From Naumovozyma dairenensis CBS 421 (lineage: Eukaryota > Ascomycota > Saccharomycetes > Saccharomycetales > Saccharomycetaceae): a stretch of 64,000 nucleotides of DNA. The stretch's first letter is position 1, and each line of letters starts with the position of its first letter. Positions 21,844 through 31,065 of this stretch are shown piece by piece. The stretch is taken from assembly GCF_000227115.2 (NCBI RefSeq), contig NC_016481.1, forward strand, positions 434,001-498,000, read 5' to 3'. A model generated the notes under the pieces. It had not been told where the DNA came from. It ran no database searches and was given only the letters and a program-made list of their open reading frames with translations. Both the position numbers and the translations under genes were made by a program.

Positions 21844-22713
21844 TTATAATTTCCTTTTTTTACCTGATTTGTCTTCAGCAGGAGATAGAGATCTTTTTAC
21901 GATTTTGATATTCTTATTGTCATCTATACCTTCCAAATCATTGACGACATCTGAGTCACCGCCTCCAATAGCAACTGTTTGCTTATAACTTTTATTTCTT
22001 AATCGTCCATTAAGTAAGACCAGTGACGCTAGTTGACCCATAGCTTTGGTACATTTATCGCTCTCTAAACCAAGCAATTTAATCAAGCTGGAAACACCAA
22101 GGATGTTTCTACATTCTAGAGAATTCTGAGCACCACTGCTAATCACAATCCCTCTTGATCTTGAACTTCTTATAACACTTCTAACATTTTGCACATATTG
22201 CCTTCTTGATTGAATGTCCCTTAACGCGTGAGAATATACAACCTCCACTTTCACCCCTCTATTGACGCAACTGCAAATACTTTTATGTTTCAGGAAAGTT
22301 GGTAATCGTTGGCCGTAGTTGAATGTCAATAAATCAATTTCAAGATTAGTAGTGGCTAAAGTTAATCCACGTTCACTAATCGGTAATGCTGCAATAATAT
22401 CGAACGCTTGGGAAATTTTAGATAAAGATTGACCATTTGATGGATCATCGATGACTAGAGTGATTCTTGAATAAATTTTCATCCCAGTTTCCTTCATGAA
22501 ATCACCAAACAACTCTTGAATATTCATGGGATTCATATCCTTTACATTGTTAGGAAATTTATCGCTGTGATTGACTGTAAAGTTCAACGCTGTGTGGGTA
22601 TAACCCAAGGTATAAAGAGTAGATAGTGTAGCTCTAAGACGTTCTAGATCTTCTGGTTTGATCGATTCTTTGAAGGACTTTTGTGGCCATTCAACATTTA
22701 AATCCACTAACAT
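21844..22713 (-). CDS. RPP1: RNase P / RNase MRP subunit Rpp1
   Basis: A 289-residue Rpp30-type TIM-barrel protein. It starts MLVDLNVEWPQKSF, includes SRITLVIDDPSNGQS and SICSCVNRGVKVEVVYSHAL, and has a basic C-terminal tail (KRSLSPAEDKSGKKRKL). Rpp1 (Rpp30 in humans) is a shared protein of nuclear RNase P, which trims pre-tRNA 5' ends, and of RNase MRP, which cleaves pre-rRNA. Its strand relative to HTD2/TFB1 is opposite to that in S. cerevisiae (YHR062C versus YHR067W), which indicates a local inversion. Confidence 0.95.
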   Translation of the reverse strand: MLVDLNVEWPQKSFKESIKPEDLERLRATLSTLYTLGYTHTALNFTVNHSDKFPNNVKDMNPMNIQELFGDFMKETGMKIYSRITLVIDDPSNGQSLSKISQAFDIIAALPISERGLTLATTNLEIDLLTFNYGQRLPTFLKHKSICSCVNRGVKVEVVYSHALRDIQSRRQYVQNVRSVIRSSRSRGIVISSGAQNSLECRNILGVSSLIKLLGLESDKCTKAMGQLASLVLLNGRLRNKSYKQTVAIGGGDSDVVNDLEGIDDNKNIKIVKRSLSPAEDKSGKKRKL

Positions 22714-23475
22714 GTTTTATCGCTAATATATCACCTGAGGGTGTTGCAAAATTAATTATAACTGTTTTCTTTATTAGAGACGGTCGGTTCTCATACTGTA
22801 TGAATTTTGTTCTTGATGTGCTTCTCTCTGTTAGGGTCTCCAGCCCGGTGCTCGCATCTTCAACTTGTTTTTTTTGTGTTCATGTTGGCGCGAAGCTTCT
22901 AATCCTGTGAAAACCATGTCGGAAATATAATCGTTAGTCTAACATCACGTGTAAACATTATTTCTTTGCTCCGTGGCTAGATTCTTGTAGTCTAAATAAG
23001 GCAGTGATGCCTCATTCTATTATCAACACCATGAAGTTTCTTTAACAGTAAAGTAGCAATGTATGATAATACATGTACGCTCAAAGTATCAACCTACGAC
23101 GCTTAAAGCTGAATCCTTTTGTGCTAGATAGTACTTATTATATAAGTTAAGATAGTTTTTCAACGACAGCAACTATTTTTGATATATTATTCTGGTTATA
23201 CTTGGGTGAATCTGACTTGAGTACAGAAAAACATTATCTTGATTTGTGCTGAGGTAAGTATATGACTAAATAACTAAATAATGTCGTTAATTAACAATCT
23301 TGGTGCTAAATATAGCGACTTTTCTCACCAGCAAAAGCCGAAATCGTTAAGAAATGACCTTTTGCAATGTTTGTGTTGTCGTGCCGTAATATGTTGTGAA
23401 GAATATATGGTAGTAAACCCCTCCTTTTCCCGAGGTAAGTACTGTTTATAATATATGGAATGGATAGTAAAAAGA
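22714..23475. other. RPP1 upstream intergene
   Basis: 762 bp between the RPP1 start and the stop of the next minus-strand gene. It includes one CACGTG (22946-22951). No RNA gene or repeat recognised. Confidence 0.45.
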
Positions 23476-25974
23476 TCATGTCTGGAGAAGCGGATGAGAA
23501 CTCTTTCCCTTACTTATCTTCGATCTATCATTTGCTTTGGTTATACCAAGGGCTGATTCTAGAGCCTCATTTATATTATTCTCATTCAGACCGTCTCTGT
23601 TCAAAATAGGCAACGCTTGTTTATCCGAATACATCCAATTCACATCAGGTTGTTCAAGGTATGTATTTAGAAGGTCCTCTACCAAAATTGTGTTCCTGTA
23701 AAACCATGATACAGATTTTTTGAGAGCCAATCTAAAATGTTCCAGTTCCTTAACGGCATGTAAAATTGTATAGCTCTCTAGGCCTCTTTCCTTTCGGGCA
23801 GCATCTCTCCAGTGGACTATAGTGGAAAATAATAAATAATGGAAGTTAACTGTCTTCGGATCATCCTCCACTTCCAGCCCCAATTGAATAAGACGATCTT
23901 CCCAGATAAATTCCAGAAAGAAAAATTCCAACGTATGAAGATAATGCTTATCCATGATGCATTTACCTAAAACATGTGTAGCATCAAGACTTTCATCTCT
24001 TATCATTGCAGACATTGGGACAGTTGTTATTTTGTCTTTCTGAGTCGAAGGTTTTGCAGTTTTTTTAAGCCAGGTGTAATGCGTATCGACAAATGTCGAC
24101 GCTGTAACCATTTTCTTACTTTCTTTATCTACATAATACCGTCCATCAAATGTGAACAGTTCTCGCTCTGGCGGTACTTCCTGTTTCCTCCATGTAATAA
24201 GCGGTTTCTCGGTGTAGCTTGGGAGTTGTGACGGTATCAGACCCTTCTTCGGCGATACTAACTTATCTTTCACCGATAATGGTGACGGGGATTTACTTTG
24301 TCTTGAGGGTGAAGCTTCCTTGAGAGGTGGGCAGTATTGTGTTGGTGAGCTCTCCTTCATGGATGGCCGGCTCTTGCTCGTCGTATTGATAGGTATGATG
24401 ACTTTGGTTTCGTCTTTATACTTCACGGTGATTCTTTTTAGTTGTTGGAAATTTATATTTTTTAATATCTTCTTCTCCTCTTCGTTGATTTCCTTCGCTT
24501 TTGCTTGTAATTTTACTGTCAAGTTCTTTCCATCTAAATGGTTAGTATTGAAAGTTAAAATAGTTGGCACATTTTTATCTGGCGACTTGCCCGTTTCTTC
24601 ACCGAATTTTTCCTCGAATAAGGGAGCTTTATTGACCTTAGGAATGGTAAGTATTAGTTCCTTCGTCCTCTTTGGAGAAGAAGCCTCTTTATCATGTAAA
24701 TGAGATGCTCTCTGTGCTGCAATAGTAGGTAAATTCATTATTTCTTCTCCTTCAAAAGCCGCAGACTCATCTTCTTTAAGTACAGATCCCATTACAGGAC
24801 TGGCCTGGATAGACTCATTCTCAGCAACTTTGCTATACGTCGAAGTCGAGGTAGTAGTCGAATTATTGCAACCAGTCAGTACACTCGGCACGGTTTTACT
24901 GTCATTAGAGATTTGGGAGCCCGCAATCCCATTACTGTGTTCTCTGGAAGTTGGAGCCTTATATTGTTTATTTATGGAATCTAATCCCCGTACATTATTA
25001 GCTTTTTTCTCACTTACTGAGGGGGCCTCTTGTGTTACTTTTCTTTCAATCTTTGAGTTCGATGCCCATTTCTCCTTCAACTTTTCGTAATATAATTGTT
25101 GGTTACTACTAAGAGCCACCTCCTTGATGCTACGTGGGCTTGTATTTTTTGATTGAGTAGATGTTTTGTTATCAGTACCTGGTGAAGATTCAGAGATATT
25201 TTCACTTGGGACAGAACAACCTTGTCTCTCTGATCCCTCATTGGCGCTTGTAGTATTTCTAAATATGTCACTGCCATTGGAGATAAAGCTCGGAGTTTTT
25301 GCTTTCAAGCATTGTGCACAATTTGTTCCAACCAACATCTTAGTTCCTGGGGTCAACGCATTTTCCGATAAATTTATAGTGGTAGGTATTATGGTTGAAT
25401 GCAGTGGAGACTGCTCTCCTAGCACCTCTATACTTTCGTCGGATATTTCTGATTCGGTTGTATGATTAGCATCCATAGTTATATTGGCATTCGTGTTGGA
25501 GGCACGCTTGTCAATTTCATTGGCTTCACCATTGGAATCCATGTATTGTTGTTTATTGTCCTGATTATTTTGCTTTGCTTCAGAATTGCTTGCCGGTAAT
25601 TCCGTGTAGATCTTTTCTAATCGCTTAATAGCTCTCATATCAATTTTTGTTTTTGTTTCCTGGAGATTATTCATCTCTTCTTCGAGAATGGCCTGTGTAT
25701 TCAATAATGTTTGCACAATTGTGAAAAGATCATTCACCGAAGATAAAGTGGTGTCATCTCTAGTAAAAATCATACCTTCAATTCTATCACATCTTTTTGA
25801 GATGATATCAAGCTTCTTATTCAGAACCGACATTTGGCTTTGAATAGGAAGGTCTGCTAGAGCGATGGGCATTGCCACAGCGCTTATTCCATTTCGACCG
25901 CATGCATTTGACATTGACGATAAATTGGGTTTGCTCTCAGTTTCTACTGCATGAGTGCCAGAAGCATCTACCAT
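23476..25974 (-). CDS. Putative Sum1-type transcriptional repressor (by position)
   Basis: An 832-residue protein I do not recognise by sequence alone. Residues about 48-115 form a predicted coiled coil (MSVLNKKLDIISKRCDRIEG onward). Residues 115-560 are Ser/Thr/Asn-rich and disordered, with many SP sites (SPSRQSKSPSPLS). Residues about 600-800 look folded, including FDGRYYVDKESKKMV and LEFFFLEFIWEDRLIQLGLE. The order RPP1-x-PAN5-SSZ1, all on one strand, is where the reconstructed ancestral order places SUM1 (YDR310C, between GIC2 and TFB1 in S. cerevisiae). Sum1 recruits the deacetylase Hst1 to repress mid-sporulation and NAD-synthesis genes. S. cerevisiae Sum1 is longer (about 1,060 residues). 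I see no AT-hook core, which weakens the call. Confidence 0.55.
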   Translation of the reverse strand: MVDASGTHAVETESKPNLSSMSNACGRNGISAVAMPIALADLPIQSQMSVLNKKLDIISKRCDRIEGMIFTRDDTTLSSVNDLFTIVQTLLNTQAILEEEMNNLQETKTKIDMRAIKRLEKIYTELPASNSEAKQNNQDNKQQYMDSNGEANEIDKRASNTNANITMDANHTTESEISDESIEVLGEQSPLHSTIIPTTINLSENALTPGTKMLVGTNCAQCLKAKTPSFISNGSDIFRNTTSANEGSERQGCSVPSENISESSPGTDNKTSTQSKNTSPRSIKEVALSSNQQLYYEKLKEKWASNSKIERKVTQEAPSVSEKKANNVRGLDSINKQYKAPTSREHSNGIAGSQISNDSKTVPSVLTGCNNSTTTSTSTYSKVAENESIQASPVMGSVLKEDESAAFEGEEIMNLPTIAAQRASHLHDKEASSPKRTKELILTIPKVNKAPLFEEKFGEETGKSPDKNVPTILTFNTNHLDGKNLTVKLQAKAKEINEEEKKILKNINFQQLKRITVKYKDETKVIIPINTTSKSRPSMKESSPTQYCPPLKEASPSRQSKSPSPLSVKDKLVSPKKGLIPSQLPSYTEKPLITWRKQEVPPERELFTFDGRYYVDKESKKMVTASTFVDTHYTWLKKTAKPSTQKDKITTVPMSAMIRDESLDATHVLGKCIMDKHYLHTLEFFFLEFIWEDRLIQLGLEVEDDPKTVNFHYLLFSTIVHWRDAARKERGLESYTILHAVKELEHFRLALKKSVSWFYRNTILVEDLLNTYLEQPDVNWMYSDKQALPILNRDGLNENNINEALESALGITKANDRSKISKGKSSHPLLQT

Positions 25975-27068
25975 GTTTTATGGATGCAGTTATTTCGAAG
26001 TTGCTTTCAGCCGAAACTCTTCTTATTTGCTATTACTCCACCAAATGTCTTGAATCAACGTACTGAACTCCAGTTAATACGGACATTTTTAAACTGTCGC
26101 CAACTAATTTTGCAGGAAATTCCCCAGTGGGTGTTTACGCTAAAATCCAACGTGGTTTGTAAACGCCAAACTGTCTAGCTCTGGTCGTTAGGGGAGTTAG
26201 CTAATATCGAGGGTAAAGATACTCCTGTTAGGGTAAGAATCTATAACTTTAAGGTCTAGAAACTAACCTTATAAACTTGATTAGTTCGGAGATAAAAAAA
26301 TAAATTTCTTCATATTCAAACCTAATAGCGCGGAAATAAAGAATACTTTATAAAATAAATAATGAATGAATTAAAATTAAACCATGATATTAGGCACAGA
26401 ATTCGGTATCAAGAAAGATAGCTGCTGAAGCAGACAAGCCGCATGACCTAAAATACATACATGTTCTCCATCATCAACTTTTCAGCCATTCGTTGGGGAA
26501 TGCGGCTATAAGACGCTACTTGCCTCACACATCACAGTGCAAACCAAATCTCGTTAATAAAAACAATTTACGCTGTTTGGTAGTGACATCATCCTTTATT
26601 TACCCATTCGATTTTTGAGAATTGGTGGTGATAGAATTGATTGTCACAGGATACAATTGCAATTTTTACGATTGTTTCATCCTTCTTCCCATCGTTGTTA
26701 TTTTCCGTCTGTCATGGAAACATTTATATATCTTTGTTTTAGTAGCTATATTGCTAAAAAGAGAATCAACGAATTTCAAGGATAAATGCGCTTTTTGTTT
26801 GAAAGGTATCTCAAGCATAAATTGCTTTCTCTGCTCCAAATTTTAACCTTTGGTGAGAAGAGAAGGTTTGCAGGAATATCTTGATTGTTCATAATCTCCG
26901 CTCATTCTTTAAAACATTCAAGGCTCTAAACGTTTTAGATATTCTTTTTGTCGTTTAATTTGAAGATAAAACTATGATTTATTAGCTTATGCATAACTGT
27001 CACTGCTATCGCAATAGAGAAATGTTGTTTCTCAAGTGGTTTCGTCATGATACATGATAGATCTAAAA

Positions 27069-27188
27069 TTATTTCTTGTCATACAGTTTCTTACCAGCAA
27101 CAAACAAGTCTTTGATAGACCCATTTGATGAAAAATATTTCTTCACATAAGCGTTTCTAGCTACAGCAGACTCGCCAAATTGAAATCC
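27069..27188 (-). pseudogene. Possible C-terminal relic of a lost gene
   Basis: On the minus strand an open frame of 39 codons ends in TAA (27069-27071). It reads like protein: FGESAVARNAYVKK, then YFSSNGSIKDLF, then VAGKKLYDKK. Upstream it meets a stop at 27189-27191, right inside a tandem duplication of a 16-bp unit. There is no ATG. I could not place the family. It could also be chance. Confidence 0.3.
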
Positions 27189-27214
27189 TTATATCCGAAA
27201 ATCCTTATATCCGA
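27183..27214. repeat. Tandem duplication of a 16-bp unit
   Basis: AAATCCTTATATCCGA occurs twice in a row (27183-27198 and 27199-27214). It abuts the 5' end of the coding relic and may record a deletion or repair junction. Confidence 0.8.
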
Positions 27215-27937
27215 ATTTTTAAAGAGAATCGTACGTTATAGACGCCTCTTTTCGGTCTCTACGATATTGGCAAACAATTGCTGCACTTCTGTTGTTTTTA
27301 TACTGTGAGCAACAGATCATTGAGAATGACCGTGTTAGTTTAGCTCTGTTCGGACTTCGTAGTATGGAGCCACTAGGATGCATATACTCTTCAGAATAAG
27401 TATTTGTAACAGTTTTTTGCACATTTACTATTCTAATGATTAGCGCCAGTACTTATGTTACCTTTGATGCCATCTATTATAGTCTATAGGCTATTCTGTC
27501 CTGCACAAGAAAGTAAGTTAAGAAAAGTTTAGAATTAAGAAATCATAATAAACAACTGAAGTGCCCATTTGCTCTTTATTTTTTATTTTTCCGTGGAAAA
27601 TCTTCTAGCAAAGCACAAGGGTCAGCAACTTTGTAAAGTTTTTGGCCGCGACAACCCTACTGAACAATGTCGGTCAAGGAATTTGGAATATTCGCAAAAC
27701 TTATATATAGGCTAAAGAAAAATAAAGAAAAATCGACTCTGTCAAGAACGTCACACAACAGCGAATATTTATACAACAGCGTTTAGACATTGGTTACCGA
27801 GTTTTTTTTATAATATATAATATTAAACGAGTCCTGTTAATACTCGCACTGTGATGTCATAATCTATAAATTTCTTTTCTTGCTTTTATCTGCTACATAA
27901 TATATAGATCATGCGGTGCATCATTCGAAATAACTAT

Positions 27938-29077
27938 TTATTGTTGTCTCCAATCTCCTTGTTGAGCCCTAGTTCTGTTTAATCCTAATCTCAAATTAAC
28001 TAATTCAGAGATTGTTTTATTAACATTAGCGGCGGCAGCGCCCATTTCGTATTTCTTTGCTAAATCAACTACGTACCCATTGATATAATCAATTTCGGTG
28101 TCCCTAAGGTAAAGCGTGTCTTGTCTCATTGAACTACTGTTTCTTTCATTAATATCACATCCGATACGAATGACTTCTTTAACCATGTGCTCAGTATTCA
28201 AGATAGAATCTACTGTCAAAGAAACATAATCTTCGTTGCCCTTATATTGATTTTCATACGCAAATAATGGTTTGTATGCAACTCTTAATACGGTTAAACA
28301 TTCGTCGATAATGGAACGGAAAACGGGCGCACAGTAGTCGACCATTTCACCGTTCACGCAATCGACGATAGCAGTTACAGGATTCATACAACAGTTGACT
28401 AGAAATTTAAATAATTGACCGAGTAACATTTCTTGATAACTCATATGTTCCATACCAAATTCCTTGGCAAATGTTTGACTCATCAATAAGTTGACTAATT
28501 CATTCTCTGCATAATCCCTTTTTACTAAAGAATTTGTTTGAATCATTTCATCATCATTCCATGGTAAACGTGCAACCTTCATACCTGCCCAGCCGGCATG
28601 TGCATAAGTGAACCCAGATTCTTGATAAACCCCATGAGAGATTACACCTTGGAATAATTGTGGTCTTTCAGATTTATTAACGAAAACCTCATCTTTCAAT
28701 ACTTCAAGAACACCAAGTCCATTCTGAATAAGGATCAAGTTTGTATGGGAATTAATGTATTTCAAATAAGGAGCCAAAGCTTCCTTCGTTTGATAAGTCT
28801 TGGTGGTTATAACTAAGTTCTCGATGATTCCAGAATTGAATGTTTCCGGACATTGTGCTTCTTCAACTTTACATTCAACTAAGGGTTTCTTTTCCTCGTA
28901 AAGCTTACGAATGCTAATTTTAGAGTGCCCTTCGATCTGGAACTTGTCTAATTTTTCTTTTGATCTAAATAATGGGATAACAAGGGCATTAGTGAATCTG
29001 ATTAAGTCAACAGCAAGGACAGTCCCCATGGACCCTAACCCTAGGATATGAATAATTGGTCTTTTTGCCACGGTCAT
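27938..29077 (-). CDS. PAN5: 2-dehydropantoate 2-reductase
   Basis: A 379-residue protein. The N-terminal Rossmann fold has the NADPH-binding GLGSMGTVLA near residue 13. The ketopantoate-reductase segments NLVITTKTYQTKEAL and LILIQNGLGVLEVL follow, and the C-terminal helical domain includes LGQLFKFLVNCCMNPVTAI. It reduces 2-dehydropantoate to pantoate for pantothenate and coenzyme A. The start ATG is at 29075-29077. It is the ortholog of YHR063C and lies next to SSZ1 as in S. cerevisiae, but about 2 kb separates the two genes here. Confidence 0.95.
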   Translation of the reverse strand: MTVAKRPIIHILGLGSMGTVLAVDLIRFTNALVIPLFRSKEKLDKFQIEGHSKISIRKLYEEKKPLVECKVEEAQCPETFNSGIIENLVITTKTYQTKEALAPYLKYINSHTNLILIQNGLGVLEVLKDEVFVNKSERPQLFQGVISHGVYQESGFTYAHAGWAGMKVARLPWNDDEMIQTNSLVKRDYAENELVNLLMSQTFAKEFGMEHMSYQEMLLGQLFKFLVNCCMNPVTAIVDCVNGEMVDYCAPVFRSIIDECLTVLRVAYKPLFAYENQYKGNEDYVSLTVDSILNTEHMVKEVIRIGCDINERNSSSMRQDTLYLRDTEIDYINGYVVDLAKKYEMGAAAANVNKTISELVNLRLGLNRTRAQQGDWRQQ

Positions 29078-29603
29078 TTGGTATTATTCGTTTTTTTGGT
29101 ATTCTTTTTTCTTGGCAGAGTTTCCTTGTGAAGGTGTTAGACTTGTTGTCAAAATTCAGTCCTCCTAGATAGTCTTCTCTTCCTAGATATATTCGATTTT
29201 TGTTATAAACGCCTTTGAGATTTCAATAATGCGTTAAAGAATTTCTTTTTGGACGGGCCAGAAGTGGCCGATAATGTGTTTTTTTCTCGAACAGATTTGC
29301 CCGCTTATAAGACAGCAAAAAGTGAAATTCTAATCGCGCCGTTGATCTTTGGTAGTATAAATCAATTAAATTAGAATTCTGGCGGCCTTTATTATGGGCG
29401 AAGATAGATAGAATTTATACTTGAGAAGAATACTTTCTTTTTTTTTTTAAGATGAGAATATATGAGCTATAGAGAGAGACTTAAATCAATGTGAAAACTA
29501 ATTATCACGAAGGTCGTCAAATATATTCGTACTTCCGATAGCAAAAATGAAAATACCGAGGTCTCTAAGTTTTATTTTATCCCAGAATCTGTACGAAGAG
29601 ACT
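29078..29603. other. PAN5 upstream intergene
   Basis: 526 bp, PAN5 promoter. It contains T-runs (29277-29285, 29439-29449). No gene seen. Confidence 0.5.
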
Positions 29604-29942
29604 TTAGGAGTCTGGAATTGTTACTTTTAATATATCTTTCAGAGAGTTAAACAATCCCTCATCCAATTTAGTCATTTTCACATTCTCTACAAACCACTCC
29701 ATACCTTTATGTTCATCTAAGGATTTTTGAAATGCAGTATACTCTCCTTTTTGTTCTTCCGTGATTGAGTCTAGTTCTTCTAATAATTTTGCTGCATGCT
29801 TTTTCCTACGCTCTTCAAGATACATTCTTGCCTCTTCTTCTACATTTGGGGTCTCTGAAAGATCAGCAGAGCCATCAATAGTTTTTCCACAAGCGATGAC
29901 CCGGGTCAATAAAACGTAATATAAGGTATTTTTTAATTGCAC
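29604..29942 (-). CDS. Hypothetical small acidic helical protein, start unclear
   Basis: An open frame of 112 codons without an early ATG. It opens after a TGA at 29976-29978 and its first in-frame ATG is internal (MYLEERRKKH). The composition is convincing: charged amphipathic helices such as RRKKHAAKLLEELDSI and EYTAFQKSLDEHKGMEWFV, and a C-terminus ILKVTIPDS. An ATG in another frame at 29993-29995 (MFQINNDIKKILTL) would join this frame smoothly if one base were added in the CC or TT just before the A-run. Either the assembly has a one-base deletion or the gene is broken or spliced. I do not recognise the family. S. cerevisiae has no gene here between PAN5 and SSZ1. Confidence 0.5.
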   Translation of the reverse strand: MQLKNTLYYVLLTRVIACGKTIDGSADLSETPNVEEEARMYLEERRKKHAAKLLEELDSITEEQKGEYTAFQKSLDEHKGMEWFVENVKMTKLDEGLFNSLKDILKVTIPDS

Positions 29943-30307
29943 GGCTTTTTTTATAAGGTTAATATTTTCTTTATATCATTGTTAATCTGAAACATAAGGA
30001 AGAAGAAGAATATCAGAAAAATGTTGGAAGAAACCTCTGGAAAAGGAAGCGGTATTCTTATAGGTTGTTTTTTTTCAATAATGACTTGCATGCTTTTTTG
30101 GTTTGAAGATGTTTTTGATCCTTAATGAAACCACAAAATAATATCGCCGGTTTATGATTTTTATCTTTAAACAAAACCCAGTTGTTATACAATTTGGGGC
30201 CAAGGATGCAACTGCGCTGTCTCGTTTCGGCATCGTTCCCTTTTGTGTTGGCGTCGGCCAACTCCGAAATTTTCTACACAATGGAAATCCCGCCAGCTCG
30301 TTGGACG

Positions 30308-30666
30308 CAGGCCTGTGACGGATAGGATTTTTGGTCTATCCTAAGCAATTTTGGGCCTACCCTACCTTTTTTCAATCCCCGGTGAAAATCTTCAATCCAG
30401 TCCTAATCCTATCCTAACCCAAAGTCTATCCTAATCCAATCCATTTTTTTATTATATAATTTATGAGAAAATATTATAAAAATCATATTATACGACTACT
30501 ATTTTTCATTTTTTTTTTCAATCCATGCCCCAAACCATGGCCAGAATAGACCAACCCTGTTCTCAATCCTTAAAATTTGATTTCTACCCTACCTTTTTTT
30601 CAAAATTTTCGCGCCCAATCCTTGCTTTTTCAATCCATTAATCCTAATCCGTCTCAGCCCTGCCTG
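30308..30666. mobile_element. hAT-like non-autonomous inverted-repeat element (MITE candidate)
   Basis: The ends are inverted repeats beginning CAGG. The left end (30308-30330) shares CTGTGACGGATAGGATT with the right end read in reverse (30640-30666), CTGAGACGGATTAGGATT. Subterminal motifs related to GGATAGGA/TCCTATCC and a direct repeat CTACCCTACCTTTTTT (30357-30372, 30591-30606) lie inside. Flanks GTTGGACG and AATGGACG form an imperfect 8-bp target duplication, the hAT hallmark. There is no coding capacity. hAT transposons are known in Saccharomycetaceae. Confidence 0.55.
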
Positions 30667-31065
30667 CAATGGACGCGCTTGATAGATTTTCGGACTTTTG
30701 ACGGTACAATAAAAGTCCCCACTGAACAACAATGTTGTTAGACTTGAAGTGGAGAGAGACTGCTCGGCACATGCTTATTCAATCCACCTGACGGCGGAAG
30801 TTGTTAAAAGGTTAGAAGTAAACATAGTTAGTAAAAACACAATTGTATCTGCTTATTGTCGTTCGCATAAATAAAGGCAATATATTAGCATACGGATAAT
30901 GTTGTTTTTTGTGAGGGCTTATGAAGTATTATTTGTCTGGATTTATGAGACTTATCGTTCATATTTATATTGTGTAATGTTGAATAAATTACGTAGGTTT
31001 TAGATTCTATATACGGACCTTATATGTTACAAATGTTGAGTTCATTATCTTTATTTTTATCATAC
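30667..31065. other. SSZ1 3' intergene
   Basis: About 400 bp between the inverted-repeat element and the SSZ1 stop. No gene recognised. Confidence 0.5.

Larger units (their letters stand above)
25975..27937. other. Long gene-poor stretch (about 2 kb)
   Basis: The longest gene-free interval in the conserved part of the window, between the putative SUM1 start and the PAN5 stop. Frames on both strands are short. A 39-codon coding relic (27069-27188) and a 16-bp tandem duplication beside it (27183-27214) are listed separately. No tRNA or snoRNA was recognised by eye. A non-coding RNA remains possible. Confidence 0.5.

Noticed and set aside
29946..29978. Intron or programmed frameshift as explanation for the missing start of the 29604-29942 ORF
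   Set aside because: No donor of GTATGT type lies upstream at normal distance, and the stop precedes the A-run, so slippage on the run could not bypass it. A simple one-base deletion fits better.
30058..30261. 67-codon minus-strand frame next to the hAT-like element, upstream of the orphan small ORF
   Set aside because: No ATG, a stop directly upstream, and no splice donor or branch site that would join it to the 29604-29942 frame.
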